Positions 7,043 to 13,869 of a stretch of 15,929 nt of DNA are shown here, in pieces (the first letter of the stretch is position 1; every line of letters begins with the position of its first letter). The stretch covers positions 1 through 15,929 of the forward strand of contig CACXFN010000114.1 of NCBI GenBank assembly GCA_902766915.1. Direction: 5' to 3'. This DNA comes from an uncultured Eubacteriales bacterium (GTDB lineage: Bacteria; Bacillota; Clostridia; Peptostreptococcales; Anaerovoracaceae). The position numbers were made by a program, and so were the translations under genes. Under the pieces are notes generated by a model. It did not search any database and had not been told where the DNA came from. It saw only the letters and a list, made by a program, of their open reading frames with translations.

Positions 7043-8797
7043 ATGACCTATTTAGAGAACTATAATCGCTGGTTGGAAAGTTCGTATATTTCAGAAGAAA
7101 CAAAGGCTGAACTCAGAACCCTTTCAGAAGATGAAATCAAGTCCAGATTTTCCGCTGAACTGGAATTTGGTACCGCAGGTATCAGAAGGGTAATGGAGGC
7201 TGGACCGGGAAGCTTAAACGAATATACCGTTAGGCATATTACCAGAGCTATTGCGGACAATCTCCTTAAAGGTGCCTCTGATACACAGCGCTTTTCTGCA
7301 GTTATTGCATATGATTCAAGAAATAACAGTAAAGAGTATGGAACAATTGCCGCTCAGGTATTGGCAGCAAGGGGGATCCATGTATTTCTCTATGAGAGTT
7401 TAAGGCCAACTCCTGAACTATCCTTTGCTGTAAGATATTCAGGATCCGCTGTAGGTATCAATATTACAGCCAGCCACAACACCAAAGAATATAATGGTTA
7501 TAAAGTTTATGGGCCTGATGGTGCCCAGATTTCTCCTGAACACGCATCCGAGATTGCAAATATAATAGCAAATACAGATATTCTGGAACCAGCTGATATG
7601 ATGGATTATCAGGAGGCTGTTTTCACAGGAGCCATTGAGGAAATCAATGGTTATTTCGATAGCATCTACAAGGGCCAGGTTTTGGCACAATCCAAATTGC
7701 CTGATGATGTTCCCAGGGATTTGAAGATTGTTTATACAGCTTTTCATGGTACCGGATTCATGTTTATCCCGGAGATTCTCCAAAGAGACGGATTTGAAAA
7801 TGTTGTATTGGTTGAAGAACAGTGTGTCCCTAATGGTGACTTTCCTACGGTGAAGAGTCCAAACCCGGAAACTGTGGAGAGTTTTGCCATGGCTATTGAG
7901 TTGGCAAGGAAAGAGAATGCTGATCTGATAATAGGCACCGATCCCGATGGAGATAGATGCGGAGTGGCAATTCCTGTTTCGGGTGGAGCCGGTCAATCTG
8001 ATAATCAGGATTATCGTGTTCTCACAGGTAATCAGATTGGAGTAATGCTTCTGGACTACCTGATTAAGGTAAGAGGTGAGGAATCTTCTGAAAAGGGTAA
8101 TAATCCATATGCCTGCAAGAGTATTGTTTCAACCAGTATGGCGAATCGCATCTGTGAAAAACATGGAATAGAAATGGTTGAGACACTGACAGGCTTTAAG
8201 TATATAGGTGAGAAGATGGAAGAACTGTCTGATCGCGAATTCATTCTGGGATTTGAAGAAAGTAATGGATACCTGACAGGACTCTATGCCAGAGATAAGG
8301 ATGCTGTTGTGGCATCCATGTTGGTCGCAGAAACCACTGCCTATCATAAGGCCCATGGAAGAACCATGGAAGAGGCCCTGAATGCCTTATACGAGGAATA
8401 CGGATACTACCTGGAGAAAGGTATTTCTAAGGGATTCTCCGGCGTAGAGGGATCCGCAGAAATGAAGAAATTCATGGAGGATATGAGAAACAACCCTCCA
8501 ACTGAAATAGCAGGAGAAAGGGTAATCAGGATTCGTGATTATTTAACTGGTGAAATACACAATTTGAATCAAACTATGGATAATGAATCCTCAGGAGACA
8601 CGGATATTTCTGCATCTCCAACAGAGAAAACCGGTCTTCCAACAAGTAACGTTCTTTTTTATGAATTAGCTGACAGATCCTCAGTGATTATTAGACCTTC
8701 CGGCACAGAGCCAAAGGTAAAATTCTATCTTTCTGCCGTTGCGGATAACAGAGCTGCTGCAGAGGCTAAGCTTGAGGAACTGATAAAGGCTTTCTAA
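7043..8797 (+). CDS. pgcA: Phospho-sugar mutase (phosphoglucomutase/phosphomannomutase)
   Basis: This alpha-D-phosphohexomutase of 584 residues resembles PgcA-type enzymes that interconvert glucose-6-P and glucose-1-P (or mannose phosphates) for glycogen and surface polysaccharide precursors. The phosphoserine loop is TASHN with Ser144. The metal loop GTDPDGDR has Asp300, 302 and 304. The sugar-specificity loop region GFEESNGYLTG and the phosphate-binding RPSGTEPK near the C-terminus are intact. The N-terminal substrate loop reads FGTAGIRRVMEAGPG, where FGTxGxRGxxGxG is expected. An insertion of about 20 Ser/Thr/Asn-rich residues (HNLNQTMDNESSGDTDIS, about 515-540) precedes the last domain. 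AGAGGA at 7032-7037 is the ribosome binding site. Substrate cannot be fixed from sequence. It sits immediately upstream of the ribozyme-controlled amino sugar operon. Confidence 0.9.
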   Translation: MTYLENYNRWLESSYISEETKAELRTLSEDEIKSRFSAELEFGTAGIRRVMEAGPGSLNEYTVRHITRAIADNLLKGASDTQRFSAVIAYDSRNNSKEYGTIAAQVLAARGIHVFLYESLRPTPELSFAVRYSGSAVGINITASHNTKEYNGYKVYGPDGAQISPEHASEIANIIANTDILEPADMMDYQEAVFTGAIEEINGYFDSIYKGQVLAQSKLPDDVPRDLKIVYTAFHGTGFMFIPEILQRDGFENVVLVEEQCVPNGDFPTVKSPNPETVESFAMAIELARKENADLIIGTDPDGDRCGVAIPVSGGAGQSDNQDYRVLTGNQIGVMLLDYLIKVRGEESSEKGNNPYACKSIVSTSMANRICEKHGIEMVETLTGFKYIGEKMEELSDREFILGFEESNGYLTGLYARDKDAVVASMLVAETTAYHKAHGRTMEEALNALYEEYGYYLEKGISKGFSGVEGSAEMKKFMEDMRNNPPTEIAGERVIRIRDYLTGEIHNLNQTMDNESSGDTDISASPTEKTGLPTSNVLFYELADRSSVIIRPSGTEPKVKFYLSAVADNRAAAEAKLEELIKAF

Positions 8798-8808
8798 AAG
8801 AAATATAA

Positions 8809-8853
8809 AATAACCCCTCGCGGAAGGAGGTGCGTAGGGATTGAGTGGTTATT
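8809..8853 (+). promoter_or_regulatory. Hairpin 5' of the ribozyme cleavage site
   Basis: AATAACC (8809-8815) is complementary to GGTTATT (8847-8853). Inside it, CCCT+CGC (8815-8821) faces GCG+AGGG (8832-8839) with one bulged T; the two stems share C8815. The apical loop displays GGAAGGAGGT (8822-8831), a near-perfect Shine-Dalgarno. The outer stem ends one base before the predicted cleavage site. No T-run follows, so it is not an intrinsic terminator. The minimal ribozyme needs essentially one nucleotide upstream, so this structure has another role or is incidental. A TATAAAAT-like -10 at 8804-8811 is possible, but no good -35 is seen. Confidence 0.45.
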
Positions 8854-8996
8854 AGCGCCTGGCCCATTATGGGTGACGAGGAATGGCAATTATCGAAAGA
8901 TTCGGCGGATGTTGCCACGGCTTATCATGATAATGATATGTGGGTCGATAGGAAGAAGGTAAAAAACAGAATAAAAACTGTAACAAAGATTCTTCC
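8854..8996 (+). ncRNA. glmS ribozyme (GlcN6P-activated self-cleaving RNA)
   Basis: The RNA cleaves itself when GlcN6P binds as cofactor, lowering expression of the downstream mRNA. The core matches the glmS ribozyme as in Bacillus subtilis: AGCGCC (8854-8859, cleavage expected between A8854 and G8855), GACGAGG (8875-8881), TTATCGA (8890-8896) and TTCGGCGGATG (8901-8911). P1 is a minimal hairpin, CCCA/TGGG with a TTA loop (8863-8873). P2 is TGGCAA/TTGCCA (8884-8889 with 8912-8917). CGCC (8856-8859) is complementary to GGCG (8904-8907), as expected for the core pseudoknot. P3 begins at CGGC (8918-8921). P4 is GGAAGAA/TTCTTCC (8951-8957 with 8990-8996), enclosing ACAG/CTGT (8966-8969 with 8978-8981) and the AACAAAG motif (8982-8988). 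The next gene, 41 bases later, is not glmS. Confidence 0.95.
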
Positions 8997-9037
8997 AACA
9001 CTAACTAAATAGAATTAGATAAGGAGATATCAACTTT

Positions 9038-9739
9038 ATGTATAAAATAACTGATCTATATGATTTAGATCATAGCTTGGCCGGAGACTATCTCCGACAG
9101 TTTGAATACCCATGGGAGGCCCTAAAAGGCATCAAGGAATTAATTCTGGAGTTAGGACAATCCCTGGAATCCAGGTTCCCCGGTGAATATGAGGAAAGAG
9201 AACCAGAGGTTTGGGTTCATAAAACTGCTACGGTTTTCCCCTCTGCTTATCTGGGTGCACCATGCATAATAGGTCCAAATACTGAAGTGCGTCACGGTGC
9301 CTTCATCCGTGGCTCCGCCCTTGTTGGTGCAGACTGTGTGGTTGGAAACAGTGTGGAGTTAAAGAATGTAATTCTATTCGATCACGTTCAGACTCCCCAT
9401 TACAATTATGTTGGTGATTCAATACTTGGATATTACAGTCACATGGGAGCCGGCTCAATCACGTCCAACGTAAAGGCGGATAAGCAGCTGGTGGTGGTAC
9501 ACAACGATCAAGGCGTAGGAACCGAAGACGGTGCACCGGAACAAATAGAAACGGGCATCAAGAAATTTGGGGCAATGCTGGGTGATCATGTGGAAATAGG
9601 CTGCAACGCGGTCTTGAATCCCGGTACTGTAATTGGACGTAATTCCAATGTATATCCAACCAGCTGTGTTCGCGGAGTTGTTCCGCAAAACAGCATTTTC
9701 AAGGTTGGCGGAACAATTTCGCCTAAAAAACAAGATTAG
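9038..9739 (+). CDS. Left-handed beta-helix acetyltransferase, GlmU C-terminal-like (probable GlcN-1-P acetyltransferase)
   Basis: This 233-residue protein has a short helical N-terminus (about 1-55) and then hexapeptide repeats of the left-handed beta-helix type (about 60-225). It matches the GlmU acetyltransferase half: residues equivalent to E. coli GlmU Glu349, Lys351, His363, Tyr366 and Asn386 are seen as E107, K109 (SVELKN), H121, Y124 (HYNYVGDS) and N144 (GAGSITSN). The N-terminal nucleotidyltransferase domain with its GxGTRM motif is absent. Databases often name such clostridial proteins UDP-GlcNAc pyrophosphorylase, which the domain content does not support. AAGGAG at 9021-9026 is the ribosome binding site. 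It is the first gene after the ribozyme, followed by nagB and glmM. This supports acetylation of GlcN-1-P to GlcNAc-1-P, an inference from context and residues. Confidence 0.85.
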   Translation: MYKITDLYDLDHSLAGDYLRQFEYPWEALKGIKELILELGQSLESRFPGEYEEREPEVWVHKTATVFPSAYLGAPCIIGPNTEVRHGAFIRGSALVGADCVVGNSVELKNVILFDHVQTPHYNYVGDSILGYYSHMGAGSITSNVKADKQLVVVHNDQGVGTEDGAPEQIETGIKKFGAMLGDHVEIGCNAVLNPGTVIGRNSNVYPTSCVRGVVPQNSIFKVGGTISPKKQD

Positions 9740-9806
9740 CGGAACAATTATGCAAAAAGAATAAGTTTGGCGGAAGAGTTTGGCCTAAAAAAGATTACAA
9801 GATTAA
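9708..9806 (+). repeat. Degenerate triple repeat at the 3' end of the acetyltransferase gene
   Basis: Three related units follow each other: gcggaacaattt...cctaaaaaacaagatta (9708-9738), gcggaacaatta...aaaaagaataa (9739-9764) and gcggaagagttt...cctaaaaaagattacaagatta (9770-9806). The first holds the last codons and TAG stop of the acetyltransferase gene; the other two are non-coding spacer before nagB. The second creates a four-codon ATG frame (9750-9764). The pattern suggests local tandem duplication of the gene end followed by drift. Confidence 0.65.
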
Positions 9807-9820
9807 TAGAAAGGATTAAT

Positions 9821-10621
9821 ATGCGCGTAGTAATACAGGATAATTATGAGAAAATGTGCCAGTGGGCAGCAAATTATATTCAAGATAAAATCAATGAACA
9901 TGTGGAGTTCTTTGAGACACGTCCATTCGTTTTGGGTCTTCCCACAGGCTCCAGCCCAATAGGAGTTTATCAGGAACTCATAAAGAAGAATAAGGCGGGG
10001 GAATTGTCCTTTGCCAATGTTGTAACATTCAATATGGATGAATACCTGGGGCTTCCTCGTGAGCATGACCAGAGTTATTGGTACTTCATGCATGACAATT
10101 TCTTTGATCATTTAGTGGATATGAAACCTGAGAATATCAACATTCTGGATGGTATGACTGATGATCCGGAAGCAGAATGTGCTAGATATGAAGGGAAGAT
10201 TGCCAGCTATGGCGGAATCGATTTGTTCATGGGCGGTATCGGTGTTGATGGACATTTGGCATTTAATGAGCCCTTTACATCACTTACCAGTAGAACTGGA
10301 TTGAGAGACCTAACCACAGATACCAGAATTGTCAATTCCAGATTTTTTGATAATGATCCGGAAAAGGTTCCTGCTAAGGCTTTATCCGTTGGAATCGGTA
10401 CAGTTATGGATTCTAGAGAGGTTCTGGTTTTAATATCCGGCCACAATAAGGCGCGTGCCCTGGCTGCCACAGTGGAGGGTAATGTCAGCCACAAGTGGAC
10501 ATGCTCAGCACTTCAGATGCATAATGGAGCAATCATTGCTTGCGATGAAGAAGCATGTGGTGAATTGACGGTAGATGCGTACAAATACTTCTTGGATATT
10601 GAGAAAAAGGAGCGACTGTAA
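9821..10621 (+). CDS. nagB: Glucosamine-6-phosphate deaminase/isomerase
   Basis: NagB reversibly converts GlcN6P and water to fructose-6-P and ammonia. The protein has 266 residues, the same as E. coli NagB. LGLPTGSSP (38-46) binds phosphate. NMDEY gives Asp73, and GVDGHLAFNEP gives Asp143, His145 and Glu150, the catalytic set. Residues that bind the GlcNAc6P activator in E. coli (Arg158, Lys160, Thr161) appear as Gly160, Arg162 and Asp163 here, so that allosteric site is probably absent. The ATG at 9821 has AAGGA (9811-9815) 5 bases upstream; an upstream in-frame TTG at 9767 would add a non-homologous tail. The stop overlaps the glmM start by one base (TAATG). Under a GlcN6P-repressed ribozyme, a biosynthetic direction is plausible. 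Confidence 0.96.
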   Translation: MRVVIQDNYEKMCQWAANYIQDKINEHVEFFETRPFVLGLPTGSSPIGVYQELIKKNKAGELSFANVVTFNMDEYLGLPREHDQSYWYFMHDNFFDHLVDMKPENINILDGMTDDPEAECARYEGKIASYGGIDLFMGGIGVDGHLAFNEPFTSLTSRTGLRDLTTDTRIVNSRFFDNDPEKVPAKALSVGIGTVMDSREVLVLISGHNKARALAATVEGNVSHKWTCSALQMHNGAIIACDEEACGELTVDAYKYFLDIEKKERL

Positions 10622-11976
10622 TGGGAAAGTATTTCGGAACTGATGGCTTCAGAGGGGAGGCCAATAAAGATTTAACCTTTGAGCATGCCATAAAAATAGG
10701 TCGCTTCCTGGGATGGTATTATGGATCTAAACAGGATCCGGAAAAGCGAGCAAAGGTCCTAATAGGAAAGGATACTCGCCGTTCCAGTTATATGTTTGAG
10801 GACGCTCTCTGTACCGGCCTAATAGCCAGTGGGGCGGATGCTCATATAATGCATGTAACCACAACACCGTCGGTTGCTTATATAACCAGAATAGATGATT
10901 TTGATTGCGGCATTATGATTTCCGCATCTCATAATCCATACTACGATAATGGCATCAAGCTTTTCAACGGAAACGGAGAAAAGATGGATGAGGCAACCAT
11001 TCTGGAGATTGAAAGGTATATTGATGGGGAGTTTGAGATTCCTCTTTCTGAACGTGAGTATATCGGTTCAACAGTTGACTATGAATCCGGACGTAACCGT
11101 TATATGGGTTATCTTATTTCTCTGGCCAAGTACGGATTCAAGGGAGTTAAGGTTGGTCTGGACGTTGCAAATGGCGCGGCTTGGACCATTGCCAGAAGCG
11201 TATTTGATGCACTGGGTGCCGATACATATGTGATGAATGACCATCCGGATGGTTTCAACATCAATACAGACTGTGGATCAACTCATATAGAGCATCTTCA
11301 GAAGTTTGTAGTGGATAATGGATTGGATGTCGGATTTGCATACGATGGGGATGCTGACCGCTGCCTCTGCGTGGACGAAAAGGGTAATGTCATAACCGGT
11401 GACCATATTCTATACATATATGGACTTTATATGAAGGAGCGCGATAAACTCCTGGATAATAAAGTTGTAACCACCATTATGAGTAATTTTGGTCTCTATA
11501 AGGCTCTTGATGAAATCGGAATTGAATACGAGCAAACTAAGGTAGGGGACAAATACGTTTATGAGAACATGGTGGAGAACGGATATAGAATTGGAGGCGA
11601 GCAAAGCGGACATATTATCTTTAGCAAATACGCCACAACAGGTGACGGAATTCTTACCAGCTTAAAGATTATGGAAGCAATGCTTGCAAAGAAGAAGCCC
11701 CTTTCAGAACTGGCGGCTCCCGTGGTGTTCTATCCCCAGGTACTTAAGAATGTACGAGTACACAGTAAGCCGGAAGCTCAGAACGATCCTGACGTACAGG
11801 CTGCAGTTTCAGAAGTATCAAAAGCTTTGGGTGATACGGGACGTATTCTTGTTCGTGAATCAGGTACAGAACCGGTGATTCGAGTAATGGTGGAAGCCGG
11901 GGATGATGAAACCTGTGAGAAGTATGTAGATCAAGTAATAGAAGTAATTAGAGCAAAGGGGCATATTTCAGAGTAA
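10621..11976 (+). CDS. glmM: Phosphoglucosamine mutase
   Basis: GlmM interconverts GlcN6P and GlcN1P on the route to UDP-GlcNAc for peptidoglycan. It has 451 residues, typical length. The N-terminal FGTDGFRGEAN (5-15), phosphoserine loop ISASHNPYYDNGIK with Ser103 (E. coli Ser102), metal loop DGDADR with Asp242, 244 and 246, the GEQSGH sugar-binding loop and the C-terminal RESGTEPVIRVMVE are all present. Its ATG shares one base with the nagB stop, so the two are translationally coupled. AAGGAGCG at 10607-10614 is the ribosome binding site. Together with the acetyltransferase and NagB it makes a compact amino sugar operon behind the ribozyme. Confidence 0.96.
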   Translation: MGKYFGTDGFRGEANKDLTFEHAIKIGRFLGWYYGSKQDPEKRAKVLIGKDTRRSSYMFEDALCTGLIASGADAHIMHVTTTPSVAYITRIDDFDCGIMISASHNPYYDNGIKLFNGNGEKMDEATILEIERYIDGEFEIPLSEREYIGSTVDYESGRNRYMGYLISLAKYGFKGVKVGLDVANGAAWTIARSVFDALGADTYVMNDHPDGFNINTDCGSTHIEHLQKFVVDNGLDVGFAYDGDADRCLCVDEKGNVITGDHILYIYGLYMKERDKLLDNKVVTTIMSNFGLYKALDEIGIEYEQTKVGDKYVYENMVENGYRIGGEQSGHIIFSKYATTGDGILTSLKIMEAMLAKKKPLSELAAPVVFYPQVLKNVRVHSKPEAQNDPDVQAAVSEVSKALGDTGRILVRESGTEPVIRVMVEAGDDETCEKYVDQVIEVIRAKGHISE

Positions 11977-11980
11977 AATT

Positions 11981-12400
11981 TTGAATGGTAAGAAATATAT
12001 AGTATCTACGCTGTTGATAATGGCATTTATATTTTTTCAGTCTTCTCTAAGCGCTGATTTGTCCGGGGCGGAGAGTGGATTTATAATGAGGTTTCTGGTT
12101 GGAATACTTGGATTTGAGCCAACGGAAAATGTCCATTTTATGATTCGGAAACTTGCGCATTTTACTGAATACACGTTTTTGGGAATAAGCCTTGCTTTAC
12201 TTTTTCATAAATCTCCATTGATTGCTTGGAGTATCGGTGCGGCATATTCTGTCACTGATGAACTACATCAGTCCTTTGTACCTGGTAGGAGTTGTGAAAT
12301 TAGGGATATGATTATTGATTCCTTAGGTGTGCTTCTGGGAGTATTAATTATTTGCTTGATAAGAATTCTTAAACCAAGGGAAACCGAGGAGTGGGAGTAA
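11981..12400 (+). CDS. VanZ-family integral membrane protein
   Basis: The frame encodes 139 residues with about four membrane segments (roughly 8-22, 63-76, 79-92, 111-130). VanZ-like signatures are present: RKLAHFTEYTFLG (56-68), DELHQSFVPGRSCEIRDMIIDSLGVLLG (93-120). VanZ confers low-level teicoplanin resistance in enterococci, but most family members have no known role, and none should be inferred here beyond envelope association. The start is a TTG 4 bases after the glmM stop with no good ribosome binding site, so translation probably depends on coupling to glmM. No ATG lies near in frame before residue 14. It is likely the last gene of the operon. Confidence 0.85.
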   Translation: MNGKKYIVSTLLIMAFIFFQSSLSADLSGAESGFIMRFLVGILGFEPTENVHFMIRKLAHFTEYTFLGISLALLFHKSPLIAWSIGAAYSVTDELHQSFVPGRSCEIRDMIIDSLGVLLGVLIICLIRILKPRETEEWE

Positions 12401-12425
12401 TTTCGGTAAATAATGCAAAAAAGCC

Positions 12426-12454
12426 TTGCTCGAGGGATAAAAACAGAGTATAAT
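12426..12454 (+). promoter_or_regulatory. Promoter for rpsU
   Basis: TTGCTC (12426-12431) and a perfect TATAAT (12449-12454) are separated by exactly 17 bases. Transcription would start near 12461, giving a leader of about 70 bases before rpsU. It lies in the 129-base gap after the vanZ-like gene; I see no clear terminator for that gene before it. Confidence 0.75.
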
Positions 12455-12529
12455 GTCTTTTGCTGAAGTTAGTGCTGTTCACTGCTAATTTTCAATAATA
12501 TTTCAATATGGGCAGGAGGTGAAACGGGA

Positions 12530-12709
12530 ATGGCACAGGTAATCGTCAGAGAAAACGAAAGCTTGGAAAGCGCTCTTAAGAGATTTAAGCGTTCATGCGC
12601 CAGAGACGGTGTTATGGCTGAGGTCAGAAAGAGAGAACATTACGAGAAGCCAAGTGTAAAGAGAAAGAAAAAATCTGAGGCTGCTAGAAAGAAAGCCAGA
12701 AGATACTAA
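12530..12709 (+). CDS. rpsU: 30S ribosomal protein S21
   Basis: This is a 59-residue, very basic small-subunit protein needed for translation initiation, located on the platform near the 3' end of 16S rRNA. It begins [20 protein letters not shown] and ends in a Lys/Arg-rich tail ([11 protein letters not shown]), typical of Firmicutes S21. AGGAGGTG at 12514-12521 lies 8 bases before the ATG, a strong site. It has its own promoter and terminator, so it appears monocistronic here. Confidence 0.97.
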   Translation: MAQVIVRENESLESALKRFKRSCARDGVMAEVRKREHYEKPSVKRKKKSEAARKKARRY

Positions 12710-12735
12710 TTTTGATGTAATCAAAAACTAAAATC

Positions 12736-12780
12736 AAAGGGGACAGTCAGGGATATACTTCAGACGGTCCCTTTTAGTTT
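12736..12780 (+). terminator. Intrinsic terminator after rpsU
   Basis: GGGAC (12740-12744) pairs with GTCCC (12767-12771), extended inward by GTC/GAC (12746-12748 with 12763-12765) across one mismatch and outward by A-T pairs. TTTTAGTTT (12772-12780) follows; it is also complementary to AAACTAAAA at 12725-12733, which could lengthen the stem with a bulge. It lies 27 bases after the rpsU stop. Confidence 0.75.
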
Positions 12781-12808
12781 AAGCCTATTTATTGAGCCTA
12801 TTTGGAAA

Positions 12809-13849
12809 ATGATATTTGGAAAGGATAATAATTTGTCGGAATTTCTAACAGTTAATATAGAGGAAACCATTGACCGTAGGGATTTATTTGGGAATCTTGA
12901 TGCCAATTTAAATCTGGTTGCAGAGGCAACGGGAACGGAGATTTACCAACGGGATAATGACCTTTTGATAAAAGGGAAAAATGGCACAGAGGATAATTCT
13001 CCTGAAGAGGCAGCAAAGATTCTCCGGGAATTAATGGATATCCTTAAGAGTGGTGAAGCTCTGGATACTCAGAAGGTTAGCTATGTGATTTCTTTGGCAA
13101 AGGATGGACAGTCCTACAGAGAGAGCAATATCAGCAAAGACATAATCGGTTTCACCACGAAGGGTAAACCCCTTAAAGCTAAGACAATTGGTCAACGTCA
13201 TTATGTAAAGGCTATAGAAAAAAATGGCGTGACCTTCGCTATTGGACCGGCAGGAACAGGTAAGACATATCTTGCTGTTGCAATGGCGGTGAAGGCATAT
13301 AAGAATAAAGAGGTGGAAAGAATAATCCTGACGAGACCTGCAGTAGAAGCAGGTGAGCGACTGGGTTTCCTTCCGGGAGATTTACAGGATAAGGTGGATC
13401 CATATCTGAGACCGCTTTATGATGCTCTTTATGACCTGATTGGTAGAGATAATACAATACGCTTAAAAGAGAAGGAAACCATTGAAGTGGTGCCCTTGGC
13501 ATATATGCGCGGCCGCACCCTTAATAATGCATTCATCATTTTGGATGAAGCCCAGAATACTACCCGTGAACAGATGAAAATGTTTTTAACCCGTATGGGC
13601 TTTGGATCAAAGGTGGTTGTGACGGGAGATGTTACACAAATAGACCTTCCGGAGGGTAAGCTTTCGGGATTAATAGATGCAGAGCGTGTTCTAAAGAATG
13701 TTGAAGGGATAGAAATATGCTATCTGAAAGATGTGGACGTGGTGCGTCACGAGCTGGTTAAGAAAATAATCGGTGCATATGAACGCTTTGAGAAAAAACA
13801 AATAGAGAAGAAGGTTTACAGGAAAAACAAAGATAGTAATAGGGAATAG
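12809..13849 (+). CDS. phoH: PhoH-family ATPase
   Basis: This 346-residue P-loop NTPase belongs to the PhoH/YlaK group, thought to act in RNA metabolism. Walker A is GPAGTGKT (146-153) and Walker B is FIILDEAQN (around 247-255), with sensor-like VVTGDVTQIDLP. The N-terminal 100 residues match the YqfE/PhoH KH-like region. The start is uncertain: the ATG at 12809 has only GGA close by, while the in-frame TTG at 12833 has GGAAAGGA (12818-12825) at 7 bases and would give 338 residues. ybeY follows, as in many Firmicutes, linking it to ribosome and RNA maturation. Confidence 0.94.
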   Translation: MIFGKDNNLSEFLTVNIEETIDRRDLFGNLDANLNLVAEATGTEIYQRDNDLLIKGKNGTEDNSPEEAAKILRELMDILKSGEALDTQKVSYVISLAKDGQSYRESNISKDIIGFTTKGKPLKAKTIGQRHYVKAIEKNGVTFAIGPAGTGKTYLAVAMAVKAYKNKEVERIILTRPAVEAGERLGFLPGDLQDKVDPYLRPLYDALYDLIGRDNTIRLKEKETIEVVPLAYMRGRTLNNAFIILDEAQNTTREQMKMFLTRMGFGSKVVVTGDVTQIDLPEGKLSGLIDAERVLKNVEGIEICYLKDVDVVRHELVKKIIGAYERFEKKQIEKKVYRKNKDSNRE

Positions 13850-13869
13850 AAAAGAGTAGAGGAACAATT

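Noticed and set aside
7439..7996. A 185-codon frame on the minus strand opposite the phosphohexomutase
   Set aside because: It overlaps the conserved phosphoserine and metal-loop regions of a well-supported gene and has no family signature.
8809..8853. Intrinsic terminator for the phosphohexomutase gene
   Set aside because: The stem is followed by AGCGCC, not by a T-run; it belongs to the ribozyme leader.
8869..9012. A 47-codon ATG frame running through the ribozyme (begins MGDEEWQ, ends PTLTK)
   Set aside because: No Shine-Dalgarno lies at a usable distance, and the start sits inside the P1 hairpin. The sequence is fully explained by conserved ribozyme core elements and stems, which happen to be open in this frame.
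9767..9820. Upstream TTG start for nagB adding 18 residues
   Set aside because: The extension lies in repeat-derived spacer and has no homology to NagB. The ATG at 9821 has AAGGA 5 bases upstream and gives the exact family length.
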